From Chryseobacterium limigenitum (lineage in GTDB: Bacteria; Bacteroidota; Bacteroidia; Flavobacteriales; Weeksellaceae): 64,000 nt of DNA. Of the stretch, positions 43,007 through 53,400 are shown one piece after another; position 1 is the stretch's first letter, and the number at the start of each line of letters is the position of its first letter. Under the pieces are notes generated by a model that was not told the origin of the DNA, ran no database searches, and saw only the letters and a program-made list of their open reading frames with translations. The stretch lies in contig NZ_FPKW01000002.1 in NCBI RefSeq assembly GCF_900114875.1, forward strand, positions 372,001-436,000. Reading direction: 5' to 3'. Both the position numbers and the translations under genes were made by a program.

Positions 43007-45148
43007 TTAATTGGTTAATCCTTGTTTACTGTTCTTTAATTGCTCTTCGACCCAATCTAATCCTTCCTTGATATATGAAGGTGTATTTATTTTCTCAGGA
43101 TCTTCAAAATATAACACGTCTAAAGCAAACTCTGCTTTTTTAGCTTGCTTATTGGTTATAATTTTGTAGGCTTCTTCTGCCGATTCTTTTAAATTCTCTT
43201 TTTTTGAAACTTCTACCATTTTCTTCAAAAGACCTGTAGATCCTGTTATCGCCTTAAAACTCTCTTTATTCTCAATTACCAATGCATCTTCAAATGTATA
43301 CGGATAAGTTATACTCTTTTTTCCTCCAGCTTCCAACTCTATTGCTTTTTGATAGGCAACTCTAATCGGTAAATCTTTTTTCACCTTTTCATCGGGCTTT
43401 AAGTTTAATAAATCATCTAAGAGTTCTTTTTTTGGATGCCATTTTTTTAAAGTATCGTTATTTGTTTTAAGATTTTTTCCTAACTCCGGTTGGCATTTAG
43501 TTCCATTATCGGTAGAATCAACATCTGTAATGATTAAACAAATTAAACCTAATGTTTCAATTAGAGGTTTTAACCTATGTGCATGACTTCCACCAATTTC
43601 TAAAATTGTTATGTAACAATTATCCAGTTCCTTATGATGATTTCTAATAAAATGAGGGATAAGAATTCTTTCCGCCGGTCCTTCTACTAAGATAACAGCG
43701 TCTGCAAAGAAAATATCATTATGTGTTGTGTTTAAATACCTAATTACAAATTTTTCAGTTTCATTTTCCGTTTTACCAAAAACCGATTTTAAACTAATGA
43801 CTTCCGAGGTAGGTAAGACTAAAGAATTATTTCGTTTAAAATACCTTAAACTTTCAAACTTTTGATGGGCAATATAACTGGAATGGGTACTAATAACCAA
43901 TTGAGTAGTGAAATCTTTCACATTTCCTAAATTGTCATTGTTCCTTAAAACATTATAGGCCTTTTTAATAAATACTTGCTGCACTTGAGCGTGTAAGTGA
44001 GCTTCAGGCTCTTCTATTAAGACTAAGTGTAATGGTTCAATAACTGCATCTTCGATAATAGAGTTCTTTCCGACCTTCATCCATTCATCTCTGAATCTTA
44101 TTAATTTGAAAATAATTGAAATTAAATTTTGATAACCTAGTCCATTATATTTTTCAGGTAAAGACAATTCCTCGTCAAGATAATATTTTACCGCAGAGTC
44201 ATGTTGGAGACCATCTGAAGTGTTAACTTTCGTAGATAATTGGATTTGCGGATTGCCAAATCCCGGATAATTCAACCCTTCAAGTTCTGAAAGAGAAGTT
44301 TTAAAGCTTTCTTTTAAGTTTTTATCAAAATCATCTTGGGCTTTATTGATTGATTCCAATGCATCAATATCTTTTTCACTAGGTTCTAATGTTGGATTGA
44401 GATGCTTATCATAATAAGTTCTCAACTGAGATGATAAATTTCGGGTATTAATTTCTGTACCCTCTGAATTTGGATCACTAAAGCCTCGTTGGGCATTAAT
44501 AATATCAATTCTTACAATATTTTTCAAAACATCTCCTTCTAATGCAGTATTATTTTCTGATAAGTCTTGTTTTTCATTTGGTTTATCAGGATCAAGCAAA
44601 TAGGTTTTGAGAGTAAAATGAGTACTTAATTTTCGTTCACAAAAATCCCAAAAAGTTTTAGGCCAAAGTTTAAAGTTTTTCTTTTTTTCAGTCAATAATT
44701 GATTTGATTTATTATATGAAGTAATAAATTCTTGGATTAGCCCATCCATATCTTTAGGCTCATATCTTAATCTAATTCCTAATAAACCTCCTTTCCAATC
44801 TAAAGTTGGTATTATATGGCTAACATAATGAAGCTCTGAATCGTCAACATAAATCCACAAATCCAATACAGGCAAATATGATTCTAATACTTTTACTGAT
44901 TTATCTTCATCATTGAGTTCAGCATGTTTAAGCCAATTTTCTCCTATCTGATTTAAATTTTTCCAGTTGCATAGAGTGAAATCTTGAGTTTTAAAGCTTT
45001 TTGTTTTGAGAAAAATCATTAGAGCATCCATAGCAGTTGTCTTGCCACTATTATTTGCTCCCACAAAAATTGTTTCTTTCTCTGAAAAATCAATTCTACA
45101 CGACTGTAATTTTCTGAAATTTTGGATTTGTATAAAGTTAATTTTCAT
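43007..45148 (-). CDS. gajA: Gabija GajA, OLD-family ATPase and TOPRIM endonuclease
   Basis: The N-terminal ABC-type ATPase starts INFIQIQNFRKLQSCRI and has Walker A GANNSGKTT near residue 32. The signature/Walker B region contains HLVLIEEPEAHLHAQVQ, then LVISTHSSYIAHQ. The C-terminal TOPRIM nuclease has DAVILVEGPAERILIPHF and IITDVDSTDNG with the metal-binding acidic residues. This is the OLD nuclease layout of GajA, and the adjacent UvrD-like helicase completes a Gabija system. Length is 713 residues, above the roughly 580 of the type protein. Confidence 0.9.
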   Translation of the reverse strand: MKINFIQIQNFRKLQSCRIDFSEKETIFVGANNSGKTTAMDALMIFLKTKSFKTQDFTLCNWKNLNQIGENWLKHAELNDEDKSVKVLESYLPVLDLWIYVDDSELHYVSHIIPTLDWKGGLLGIRLRYEPKDMDGLIQEFITSYNKSNQLLTEKKKNFKLWPKTFWDFCERKLSTHFTLKTYLLDPDKPNEKQDLSENNTALEGDVLKNIVRIDIINAQRGFSDPNSEGTEINTRNLSSQLRTYYDKHLNPTLEPSEKDIDALESINKAQDDFDKNLKESFKTSLSELEGLNYPGFGNPQIQLSTKVNTSDGLQHDSAVKYYLDEELSLPEKYNGLGYQNLISIIFKLIRFRDEWMKVGKNSIIEDAVIEPLHLVLIEEPEAHLHAQVQQVFIKKAYNVLRNNDNLGNVKDFTTQLVISTHSSYIAHQKFESLRYFKRNNSLVLPTSEVISLKSVFGKTENETEKFVIRYLNTTHNDIFFADAVILVEGPAERILIPHFIRNHHKELDNCYITILEIGGSHAHRLKPLIETLGLICLIITDVDSTDNGTKCQPELGKNLKTNNDTLKKWHPKKELLDDLLNLKPDEKVKKDLPIRVAYQKAIELEAGGKKSITYPYTFEDALVIENKESFKAITGSTGLLKKMVEVSKKENLKESAEEAYKIITNKQAKKAEFALDVLYFEDPEKINTPSYIKEGLDWVEEQLKNSKQGLTN

Positions 45149-45173
45149 TCAAGGTTGTGATTTAGTAGATTAT

Positions 45174-45181
45174 CAAAAATA
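45174..45181 (-). promoter_or_regulatory. -7 element of the Gabija promoter
   Basis: On the minus strand TATTTTTG lies 25 bases upstream of the gajA ATG (45148), matching TAnnTTTG. A well-placed TTTG partner is not evident. Confidence 0.35.
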
Positions 45182-45286
45182 CTAAATTACAATATAATTT
45201 CATTGTGGGAATCCGTAAAAATTGATCTATGTATTTTATTGATCCGAGAAGATGTAAATGATTTATAAGAAAAGCATTTAACTAAA

Positions 45287-45466
45287 ATGAAAAAATTATC
45301 TATTCAAAATTTTGATTTTATTTTAGCAGAGAAATTATTTAACAAAATAAAAGATAAATTTTCTCCTACTGCCCGATATGGATTAGGTATAATTAGCTTT
45401 ATTTCTTCAATTGTTTTATCGGCAAATTTAGCGATAAGTTTATTCATAGCTCAAATTTACCATTAA
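45287..45466 (+). CDS. Small membrane protein (59 aa) between Gabija and the STAND nuclease
   Basis: A plus-strand frame starts at ATG 45287 (MKKLSIQNFDFILAEKLFNK) and ends at TAA 45464-45466. The N-terminal half is amphipathic and basic. The C-terminal half is one membrane helix (GLGIISFISSIVLSANLAIS LFIA split over 22 residues). It is divergent from gajA and convergent with the 1303-aa gene. Small membrane peptides next to defence genes can be toxins or triggers, but I have no homology to support that. A chance ORF is possible. Confidence 0.4.
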   Translation: MKKLSIQNFDFILAEKLFNKIKDKFSPTARYGLGIISFISSIVLSANLAISLFIAQIYH

Positions 45467-45508
45467 AAATAGCAATAAGATACAATGCTGATTGTACAAA
45501 ATATTTTT

Positions 45509-48500
45509 TTAAAGATCATTGTTTTCAATTAATACATTTTGGGCTATTTGTTCATAGATTTCTTTTGTAATATCTTCTTTTGTGTAAAGGAAATTTGGTT
45601 CTAATCCCTTATGAACGAAATCAAGAAAGCCTACTGATGGAGCTACAACACTATTCATGTTTGTTTTTATAATTAAATCCAGTTGAAGTGTTTTTAACCA
45701 TTCCATTTCAATATTAGAGTCCTTATTCAAAAATTTTCTGTATTCAGACAGTTTCCAAAGGTCAATTAAAATTTCAAATTTTTTATCGAGATCTTTATTT
45801 ACAGATAGTTCAGGCAAAATAACTCCTTGCAAACTCCTTATAGTCTTTTCGTTAATTGTAACGGGTAAAGGAGCTAAATTTTCCATATCTATATCTTCTG
45901 TTCCATCAATCATATTATCATAGGCGGAAATTAGGTCTTTTTTCAATCTAAAACCATTCCGTGCTATATTGTTATTAATACTGATGATTGTGATAAAATG
46001 GTAATCAATATCTCTCAAAATACCTAATGCAAATAATAAATTTTCAACATTTTGTGTGTCTGAAAAATCAAAATTCATTATTCCAATTGTTAAATAAGTA
46101 AGAGTGTCTGTTTCTTCTATTTGGTCAGGATAAACAAATTTAAAATTTGAAGATGCTTCTATAAGTGCTAATGAATTATTGAGGTTATCCAATTTTATAT
46201 TCTTAGCATTGAGCCACCATTCTTCAACAGCTTTTCGACCAACTGGAACCGGTATTTTATTTTCTAATGGAATTTGTGATAAGTAGTATAAGATAGAAGC
46301 ATATAATCTTTCATAATGTTTATTCTCTTCTAGGCATATATTTTCTGAATCAAAATATGCTATGGTCTTTTTCTCTATTGCCCTGAAAGCATTTTGCATA
46401 TCATTAAGACTAAAATAAATGGCTTTGAAGTTTATTAACGCAAGATTTCTATCATGTTCGACTTTTGGTAAGAGAATATTAAATATTTGATTGTTGATAT
46501 TTGTAAGTGAAGAAATCCAGCTGTTTATCTCTTTTTCACCTTCAATACCAGGTTTTGCCTCATTGTATCTTTTAAAAGTCGGATATTTTTTCTTAAGTAT
46601 TATAGAGTTATTAAGAATACTTCTGCTTTGATCTAAAGAAGTTACATTCTTTTTTATTTTATTCTGATTTCCTTCTAGAAGAGCATCAATTATTCTAATC
46701 ACATTTTTTGTCCATTCAATAGATATTTTTCGGATGTTCAATATACCTTCTTGCCAACTATAAGCAGAAGATTCTTGATACATTTTTTGGATTTCAGCAT
46801 ACCAGATTTGATTCAGATGAACTTCAAATGAGTTGCCAATTATTTCAGGGCTAATTTGTTTCATCGAATCCTGTTTAACTATTGAAATCATTTCTTGAGA
46901 TGGAAAAGGAAGCATCAAACCTTCAGTACAATATTTTTCGTAAAACGGTAAAAAAATGTATATATCGTCAATTCTAGACATACTCAGATTGTTTGCGTGT
47001 TTTGCATCTTTGTCGAATAGAAGATATTTAATCTGTAATTGATTATTTTGTTCCTCTATACTTACAGAATCTGTATTGACCTTGAGATAGCTAAAAATCG
47101 GATCTTTATTTTCTATAACGAATTGTTTGTAAACTAATGGGTTTCTGAGCTGTAAGAATGACATAAATTCTTTTGCCTCTTGAAAATCCATTTTTATTAA
47201 CTCATCTATACTGATATTTTCTTTGATTAACGAAAGATTAAAAGGGATTTTTAAGAAATTATACCACTTTACCAAAAATCCCAGTCCCTTGTAAGAATCA
47301 AGTGATAATGAGCGTTTCTGTAAACTCTTGTTTAGTGCTTTTGCAAAAATTATTACATCCGAATTATCAAATTGATATTTTGGCAATTCGCTTTTTAATT
47401 CAGAAAGGTATTTGAAATTGCCACCTTTATCCCCTAATATTTCTGCCATTTCATTTAGAGTGTTAAGCTCGGTAAAAGGGGTGGAGGTTATAGTAAATAA
47501 TTCTATACCACCTACCTTATATGCATCGTCAAACTTTAATTTATTCTCTAACCAATATTGTTTTGGCTCAGCATGCATAATTCCATCTAATGCAATAACG
47601 ATGTTTTCAAACGAATCTTCAGAGATTATTTCTGCTAAAGCTTGGTAAAACGAATTTTTGTCTTGATTAGTTAATAGGATATGTATGTTGCTAAAGAAGT
47701 CTTGTTTATAATCATCTGTAATTATTTTGAATAAATTTTTAAGAGATTCTTCTACGGGTAAATTTTTATGTAATAAGTCTGTCAGGTGAAAAGACCGAAC
47801 AGGATGAAGTCCTTCTACATAGTTGCCTCCAAAATTTAAAAAATATTCTTTTTCTAATTCATTGAGCAATTCACCTCGATCCTGTTCAAAACCGATTTCA
47901 GATTTTATGTAATTAATTAAGTTTATGGTTTTTAATTTAATATTTAAACAATCTGCAAGAGAAATCATACGTAAGATTTCTAATTTTGCCCCTGATGATC
48001 GAGAATTAGCTAAATATTTTAATTGAGTAGAGAGTCTTTCCTGGATCATTTGACCTCTTGTAAGTAAGTATGTGTATTCAATCAATAATCCTTTAGGATG
48101 AATCTGTTCCCATACTGGCTGCCATTTTTGTATATCTGGGTGTATTTTTCGTTTTCTTTTGAATTCCTCAAAAATTTCTTTAGCTTCAGTCATAGAAAGT
48201 GAAATATCAACCGTCATTAAATTAACTTGTGAAATATCTGCACCGAATCTAAACCAATCTTCCTGTCTAGTTGTAATAAGATACTTAATAGGAAGATCTC
48301 TTGTCCTTGATACTATTTCAAACCATGCTTCGACTAAAGTATTTAAACCATCAATTACTAAAAGAGGCTTTTCTCCAATCAGTATTCTGGATTCCAAAAA
48401 CTCCGTTATTGAGTTAGCTTCATTGAAACTGTTACAGTTGCGTAACTCATATATAGAGTAATTATTTTTTTCTTTTAAGTCTAAACCTGTTTGCCATGCT

Positions 48501-49420
48501 AAAGTAGATTTTCCTTGCCCACTTGATGATTTGATTACAGTAACATCCGAACTGAGTATATTATCACAAATTGTTTTTTGCCAAATTTTTCTTTTTACGG
48601 GTAATCCTAAACTGATATGGATAGGTCTTGCAGCCTTCCCATCATAAAAGTCATCTGAGTTGTGGCTTTCTATCGCTGAATATGATACTTTTGTAATCCA
48701 ATTATTTTGAAAAGCTTTATTTACAGGTGCTTTCGAATAAGAATCTTTTACGTCTTGAAAAAGCTTATTGATATCAATGTTTGTCACTATTATTCTATCC
48801 TTTGACCATACGAAAACATTATAAAATAATGATCTTAAAAATTGAAATTCAGTTCCTTTATTTATTCCCCAATTTTTAAATAATAAGATAAGAATGTCAT
48901 TAAATAATTCTGTTGAAGTCTTATGCTCATAAGATATACTTTGTAAAAAATCCTGATAATTTACACTATATTTTAGTGTTTTCAATTTTGCCATCCAAAA
49001 ATCGGAAAGTTCCTTTTTATGTATAAGTGAATGAAGGTTTCCTTTTGAGATTTCCATATTATATACTAGCTTAAACTTACTGATAGGATTTAATTCGTAG
49101 GTTTCTGCAAAATTTTGTAATACTCCTAAGTTCCAGAAATCGCCTGCATCCATTTTATTTATGGATGATTTGATCTGAATATACTCATTATCCATTAGAA
49201 TATTTTGAGATGTACTTAAATCAATATCTTCAATTCCTTCCATTCTGATTGATTTCCTTTCAGAAGGGTGGTTAAGTTCTTTAAGTAATAAATAGGATGC
49301 ATAAAGAATTTGGTAATGAACACCTCTGAAGTTGATGGAACCTCCAGTTCTTTTTTTTAGCAAAATTTCTAATTCTTCAGTAATCTTATTTAATGTTGGT
49401 GCTTTGTATTGGGTGTTCAT
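45509..49420 (-). CDS. Avs-like STAND NTPase with N-terminal DUF4297-type nuclease
   Basis: Residues about 20-120 look like the DUF4297 (Cap4-type) PD-(D/E)xK nuclease: GGSINFRGVHYQILYASYL, GIEDIDLS with acidic residues and YIQIKSS with the catalytic QxK. A STAND-type NTPase follows, with Walker A SSSGQGKSTLAWQ near residue 300, Walker B LLVIDGLNTL near 356, LITTRQEDWFRFG, and a helical arm with PKGLLIEYTYLLTRG. The remaining 800 residues are helical and may sense a phage protein. The architecture fits the AVAST (Avs) class of antiviral NLR-like proteins. Total length is 1303. Confidence 0.75.
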   Translation of the reverse strand: MNTQYKAPTLNKITEELEILLKKRTGGSINFRGVHYQILYASYLLLKELNHPSERKSIRMEGIEDIDLSTSQNILMDNEYIQIKSSINKMDAGDFWNLGVLQNFAETYELNPISKFKLVYNMEISKGNLHSLIHKKELSDFWMAKLKTLKYSVNYQDFLQSISYEHKTSTELFNDILILLFKNWGINKGTEFQFLRSLFYNVFVWSKDRIIVTNIDINKLFQDVKDSYSKAPVNKAFQNNWITKVSYSAIESHNSDDFYDGKAARPIHISLGLPVKRKIWQKTICDNILSSDVTVIKSSSGQGKSTLAWQTGLDLKEKNNYSIYELRNCNSFNEANSITEFLESRILIGEKPLLVIDGLNTLVEAWFEIVSRTRDLPIKYLITTRQEDWFRFGADISQVNLMTVDISLSMTEAKEIFEEFKRKRKIHPDIQKWQPVWEQIHPKGLLIEYTYLLTRGQMIQERLSTQLKYLANSRSSGAKLEILRMISLADCLNIKLKTINLINYIKSEIGFEQDRGELLNELEKEYFLNFGGNYVEGLHPVRSFHLTDLLHKNLPVEESLKNLFKIITDDYKQDFFSNIHILLTNQDKNSFYQALAEIISEDSFENIVIALDGIMHAEPKQYWLENKLKFDDAYKVGGIELFTITSTPFTELNTLNEMAEILGDKGGNFKYLSELKSELPKYQFDNSDVIIFAKALNKSLQKRSLSLDSYKGLGFLVKWYNFLKIPFNLSLIKENISIDELIKMDFQEAKEFMSFLQLRNPLVYKQFVIENKDPIFSYLKVNTDSVSIEEQNNQLQIKYLLFDKDAKHANNLSMSRIDDIYIFLPFYEKYCTEGLMLPFPSQEMISIVKQDSMKQISPEIIGNSFEVHLNQIWYAEIQKMYQESSAYSWQEGILNIRKISIEWTKNVIRIIDALLEGNQNKIKKNVTSLDQSRSILNNSIILKKKYPTFKRYNEAKPGIEGEKEINSWISSLTNINNQIFNILLPKVEHDRNLALINFKAIYFSLNDMQNAFRAIEKKTIAYFDSENICLEENKHYERLYASILYYLSQIPLENKIPVPVGRKAVEEWWLNAKNIKLDNLNNSLALIEASSNFKFVYPDQIEETDTLTYLTIGIMNFDFSDTQNVENLLFALGILRDIDYHFITIISINNNIARNGFRLKKDLISAYDNMIDGTEDIDMENLAPLPVTINEKTIRSLQGVILPELSVNKDLDKKFEILIDLWKLSEYRKFLNKDSNIEMEWLKTLQLDLIIKTNMNSVVAPSVGFLDFVHKGLEPNFLYTKEDITKEIYEQIAQNVLIENNDL

Positions 49421-49456
49421 AGTGTTGGTGTATAAGTAAAACTTTGATGCTATTTA

Positions 49457-49506
49457 CAAAAATAAACCATTTACGAATTAATCTAATACGTTAAACCGTA
49501 TTAGAT
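49457..49506 (-). promoter_or_regulatory. Promoter region of the STAND nuclease gene with palindrome
   Basis: On the minus strand TATTTTTG (49457-49464) matches the -7 element, 37 bases upstream of the ATG. A perfect palindrome, ATCTAATACG-TTAAAC-CGTATTAGAT (49481-49506), covers the place where the -33 element should be. It could bind a regulator of this gene. Confidence 0.45.
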
Positions 49507-49917
49507 CTCACAGATTACGAATTTAGGAGCATAGTTTTTGGGACTAACTTTCTATAGAAATTGAGATTTTTGTCAATAAATCTATATTACTGGCTTTTCC
49601 TATCTAGTTCTTGGGGGAAAATAAAAGTTTGAACAGGTTCAATATAAGATATACCTGCAATCAAAAAATAATAAACTTTACATTACAAAAACATTGAAAA
49701 AAGCTTTAAACCACAGTTAGAAAGCCATATTTTTATCCTTTGCACAATGCAACTTGTGCAAGGTAAAAGTATTTTTCTTGTCGGAGGTGTGATTTTATAG
49801 TTTTTTAATTTTAAAGTTTTTTGGAAATAATTGTTCTAGATTTTGGAACAGTTGGGGAATCTTTATTCATGAAAAATTGATATGGAATGCCATACCAATT
49901 TAATGTGTTGAAAGTAC
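49507..49917. other. Gene-free gap with dyads
   Basis: No gene is visible in this 410-base AT-rich gap between two large defence genes. It contains the palindrome TTGCACAA-TGCAAC-TTGTGCAA at 49740-49761 and a looser TGTTC...GAACA dyad near 49832-49851. Either could be a regulatory or recombination site; I cannot tell which. Confidence 0.4.
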
Positions 49918-50280
49918 TTACGAAGAAAAATCCTCATCTGTGATAATTCCGTATCCTTCAGAATACAGCTTAAGAAATAAGAGATTATTGAGAATTTCTG
50001 GAGCTACAATAATATATTGCTCCTTGTTTTTACAAGAAAGCCAGTTTTCATTGCTCTTTTCAATATCAATATCCCCAACTTTAACACAGTTACTTCCTTT
50101 TTCATCGATACTTTCTTTTTCTGAAGGAACAATTACAATCATTTCTTTAACATCTTCAGTAGATAGCTCTTCAAAGGGTTTCTCTGGCTGATACTTTATA
50201 ATAGGAGTGCATCCCATGTTCATAATATCAGACAAAATTTTCTTGACTTCAATGTCTTCGACTTCGACTTTAATTTTCAT
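49918..50280 (-). CDS. Hypothetical protein, 120 aa
   Basis: The acidic protein begins MKIKVEVEDIEVKKILSDI. It continues with ELSTEDVKEMIVIVPSEKE and ends in LFLKLYSEGYGIITDEDFSS. There is no signal, membrane helix or known motif. It lies 120 bases downstream of the 1130-aa NTPase gene on the same strand, with a CCGACA-N7-TGTCGG hairpin (50300-50318) just before its start, so it may be the second gene of that unit. Function unknown. Confidence 0.55.
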   Translation of the reverse strand: MKIKVEVEDIEVKKILSDIMNMGCTPIIKYQPEKPFEELSTEDVKEMIVIVPSEKESIDEKGSNCVKVGDIDIEKSNENWLSCKNKEQYIIVAPEILNNLLFLKLYSEGYGIITDEDFSS

Positions 50281-50400
50281 TATAATTTTGTTTTGTTTTC
50301 CGACAAGAAGGCTGTCGGTATAGCCATGCTATAAATTTATAATTATAACATAACTCATTTATAATGAATTGTTTGTAAAAGTCAATCCAATTTCATGAAG

Positions 50401-53400
50401 TTAGATTTTCCATTCGGGATAGATGCCGTTTTCTACGATTTGTACTATTAATTTTTTGAATGAATCAGGGATGTTTTTTTCATTATATCCTTTATATATT
50501 TCAATAGCCGTTTTCTTAGAAAGATCTTTTAAATTAGGGTGTCCCAAAGCTATTCTTAAAAGTTTTATATAACCCGAACCTTCTAGAGTTAATTGTTTAA
50601 CCTGCTTACTTCCTTCTTCTAATATTTCTAAACAAATATTATGGACTTTATTAGGATGATTACGATAAGCAAGTAAAGTATGGAAAACAATATTTTTTTG
50701 TGTGATTTTCCAGTTTATAATAATCTTTTTTGTTTCTTCTCTCCACAAAGGATGTTGATAAAAATTGACCTTCAATAAATTAATATAATTTGAAAAACTG
50801 CTGATTTTTTGTTTTAAAAAGCCATAATTAGCAGGGTTAAAGTGACTTTTTAAATAAATATTTTCATCTGATATTGTTTTATAATTTTTAATTTTATGGT
50901 ATCTATTAATAATAGTTGTTATCAACTTATTCAATTCATTGCTTATTTCTTGATAATGAGAGAAATAAACTAAGCAATTGTAAATTATCTTATGATTCAA
51001 ATTCAATTCTTCATCATTTAGAATTTCATTGTAATAATATTTTTTTATGTCATCATCCTTACAATACTCTAAACACTCATAAATAATAAGTTTATCAATC
51101 GTTTTCCAACGATAATTTTGAAAAATTTGATTTGACAAGTTCTGTTTTGCAGAATGAGTTGCGAAGGAAAAACACTTTTTAAAAAGATAATAATCTATTC
51201 TTTTATAGGTGTCCTCATCATTAAAAAAAGCTTTGCTAAAACTAGCATTCAAGGAAAGACTGTCTGCAACTAATAAAGATTTAATAACCAAAGCGTTACT
51301 TGCATTTTTCCAATTATTATTACCGAGTAAAAATTTAGCAAAATAATATTGCTTTATATTTGTTGTATATGATAGACAATTGCAGATAAATTCATTAGTA
51401 AATCCACACCAATTATCGCTACTTAATGCCCAATTGGAAAAAACTCGTTTCTTTTGACTTGAAGCAAATTGGAAACTTTTTTCAATCAAATGGCTTCCTA
51501 TTTTTTTATAGTCATATTCCAAAATTTTGTTACAAAATGTTGCTTTATATTCTGAAGATATTAAGGAAATTAAATTATGCTCTTCAATGTTTTCCAAGTG
51601 ATCCTTTTGTAAGAGCTTCTTAATAAAATAATATTTAGTAATTTCATCACTGTTATCACATAAGTAATGATTAAATAATTTATTAATCAAACCCCAATTA
51701 TTTTCAGATAAAGACTTTATTAGGAAATATTGCCTAGAGTCATTATTAGCATATTGTAAACAAATATCAATAATTTCATACGAAATGAATGTTTCTTTTT
51801 CATGTAAGATACCTTCTATAAATGAATTGACTTTCTCCCTATTCACAAAATAGCCCATTATACACGAAATGAAATCTGAACTATAGTCTTCTAAATTTGA
51901 ACTATTCAGAATTTTATGTAGATTTCCAGATATTAACAATTCATTTTTAATTTGTCGAAAATATTTCTTCCAAAAGAATGTTGAGAATCTTGAAAATATT
52001 TTATTCTTCCAAAATAATTGTCCCAATTCAATCATAGTATTATCGTCTAGGTCAAGTTCTCCTAATTGATACATATAATGAGGCTTTACATTACCTTTAT
52101 TGATTAAAATTTTAATACAATCTATGATTTCACTTTCGTCTACAAAAATATTTTTTTCTTCTCTTAAGAGTGTCGAAAAATAGTTAGATGCAGAGTAATC
52201 ATCTCCTTGTTCAATAATCACTTTCAAGAAATCAAGTTTAATATCAAACTCCTGCCATTCTTCAATAAGAATATTTTTGAATCCTAAATCTGCAAAGATA
52301 TCATGATGAAACCGGATGAGATCATGTGCATTAAAATCTTGCCTACTATGATTTTTATTGATGTAAGATTTCAATCTGTCAAGTATAGCATTGCTGACAT
52401 TCCATCTACGAAATTTATTAAAAATTTGTGTATTGTCTTTTTTATTATAGTGATCTGCAATTTTCAGGAATGTTTCATAAGAAATAAGTATTTTATGTTC
52501 CCCATATATACATCCCCAATAGTATAGAGCTTTAGCAAGCCCAACATGTTTCTTTTTAATAAATCTCAGATCACTCTCAATAACTCTCTGAAATACCTGC
52601 TGTGGCTCAGAAAGATCTAGTGTTTCGTTTTTAAATTCTTTTTGGTCTATACGAGCCAAAATAAAAAGCAGTAAGAAAAGAGAAGATTTATAGTCTTTAT
52701 TTTCACCTAATAATCTTTCTGAAGCTAGTTTCCAGTCGGGATACTTTTCAACAATTTTTTCAATGATTTCTACGTTTTCATCCGAAGATAAATGCAATTC
52801 AAAGCCGTTATTTCGATGGTTTTTATATGATTCATCAATTGTTCTGTCTCCGATAACAATTCTTATATTATTAATGCTTTTTGCTTTTTTAAGAATGTCT
52901 ATTCCAGTTTTTTTATTTTCCTTTTTAAATATTCGATACCAATCTTCAATGATAATCAGAAACTTTTGAGTTTCATTTTTCTCTACTATATTTTTAATTG
53001 CAGGAAATCCCTTTTCTATAAATGCTTCAATATTAACATCTTCCACCCAAACAATATGGATTGGTTCATCGTGAAGATCAACAGCAATTCTTCTGAGAGT
53101 TGTCGATTTTCCTGAACCGGCTGAACCACAGATTACTGCGGTTACTTTCTCATCTTTTTCTTCAATAAAGCTATTTGTGATAACCTTCTTTAAATCATCA
53201 TAGCCATTTCTTATGATATCATATTCGTTTATAATTCCATACCATTGGCAATCATTATTTTGTGTTGCACCATAAAATTTAGTCTCAGTAAAGTGTTTCC
53301 TTGTTTTTACTTTTTCAATAAACGCTTTATCAATAATTTTTATTCCTTCTATTGTTAATCTTTCTGCTGAAACATAATAATCTCCTTCCTTATCCGAAAG

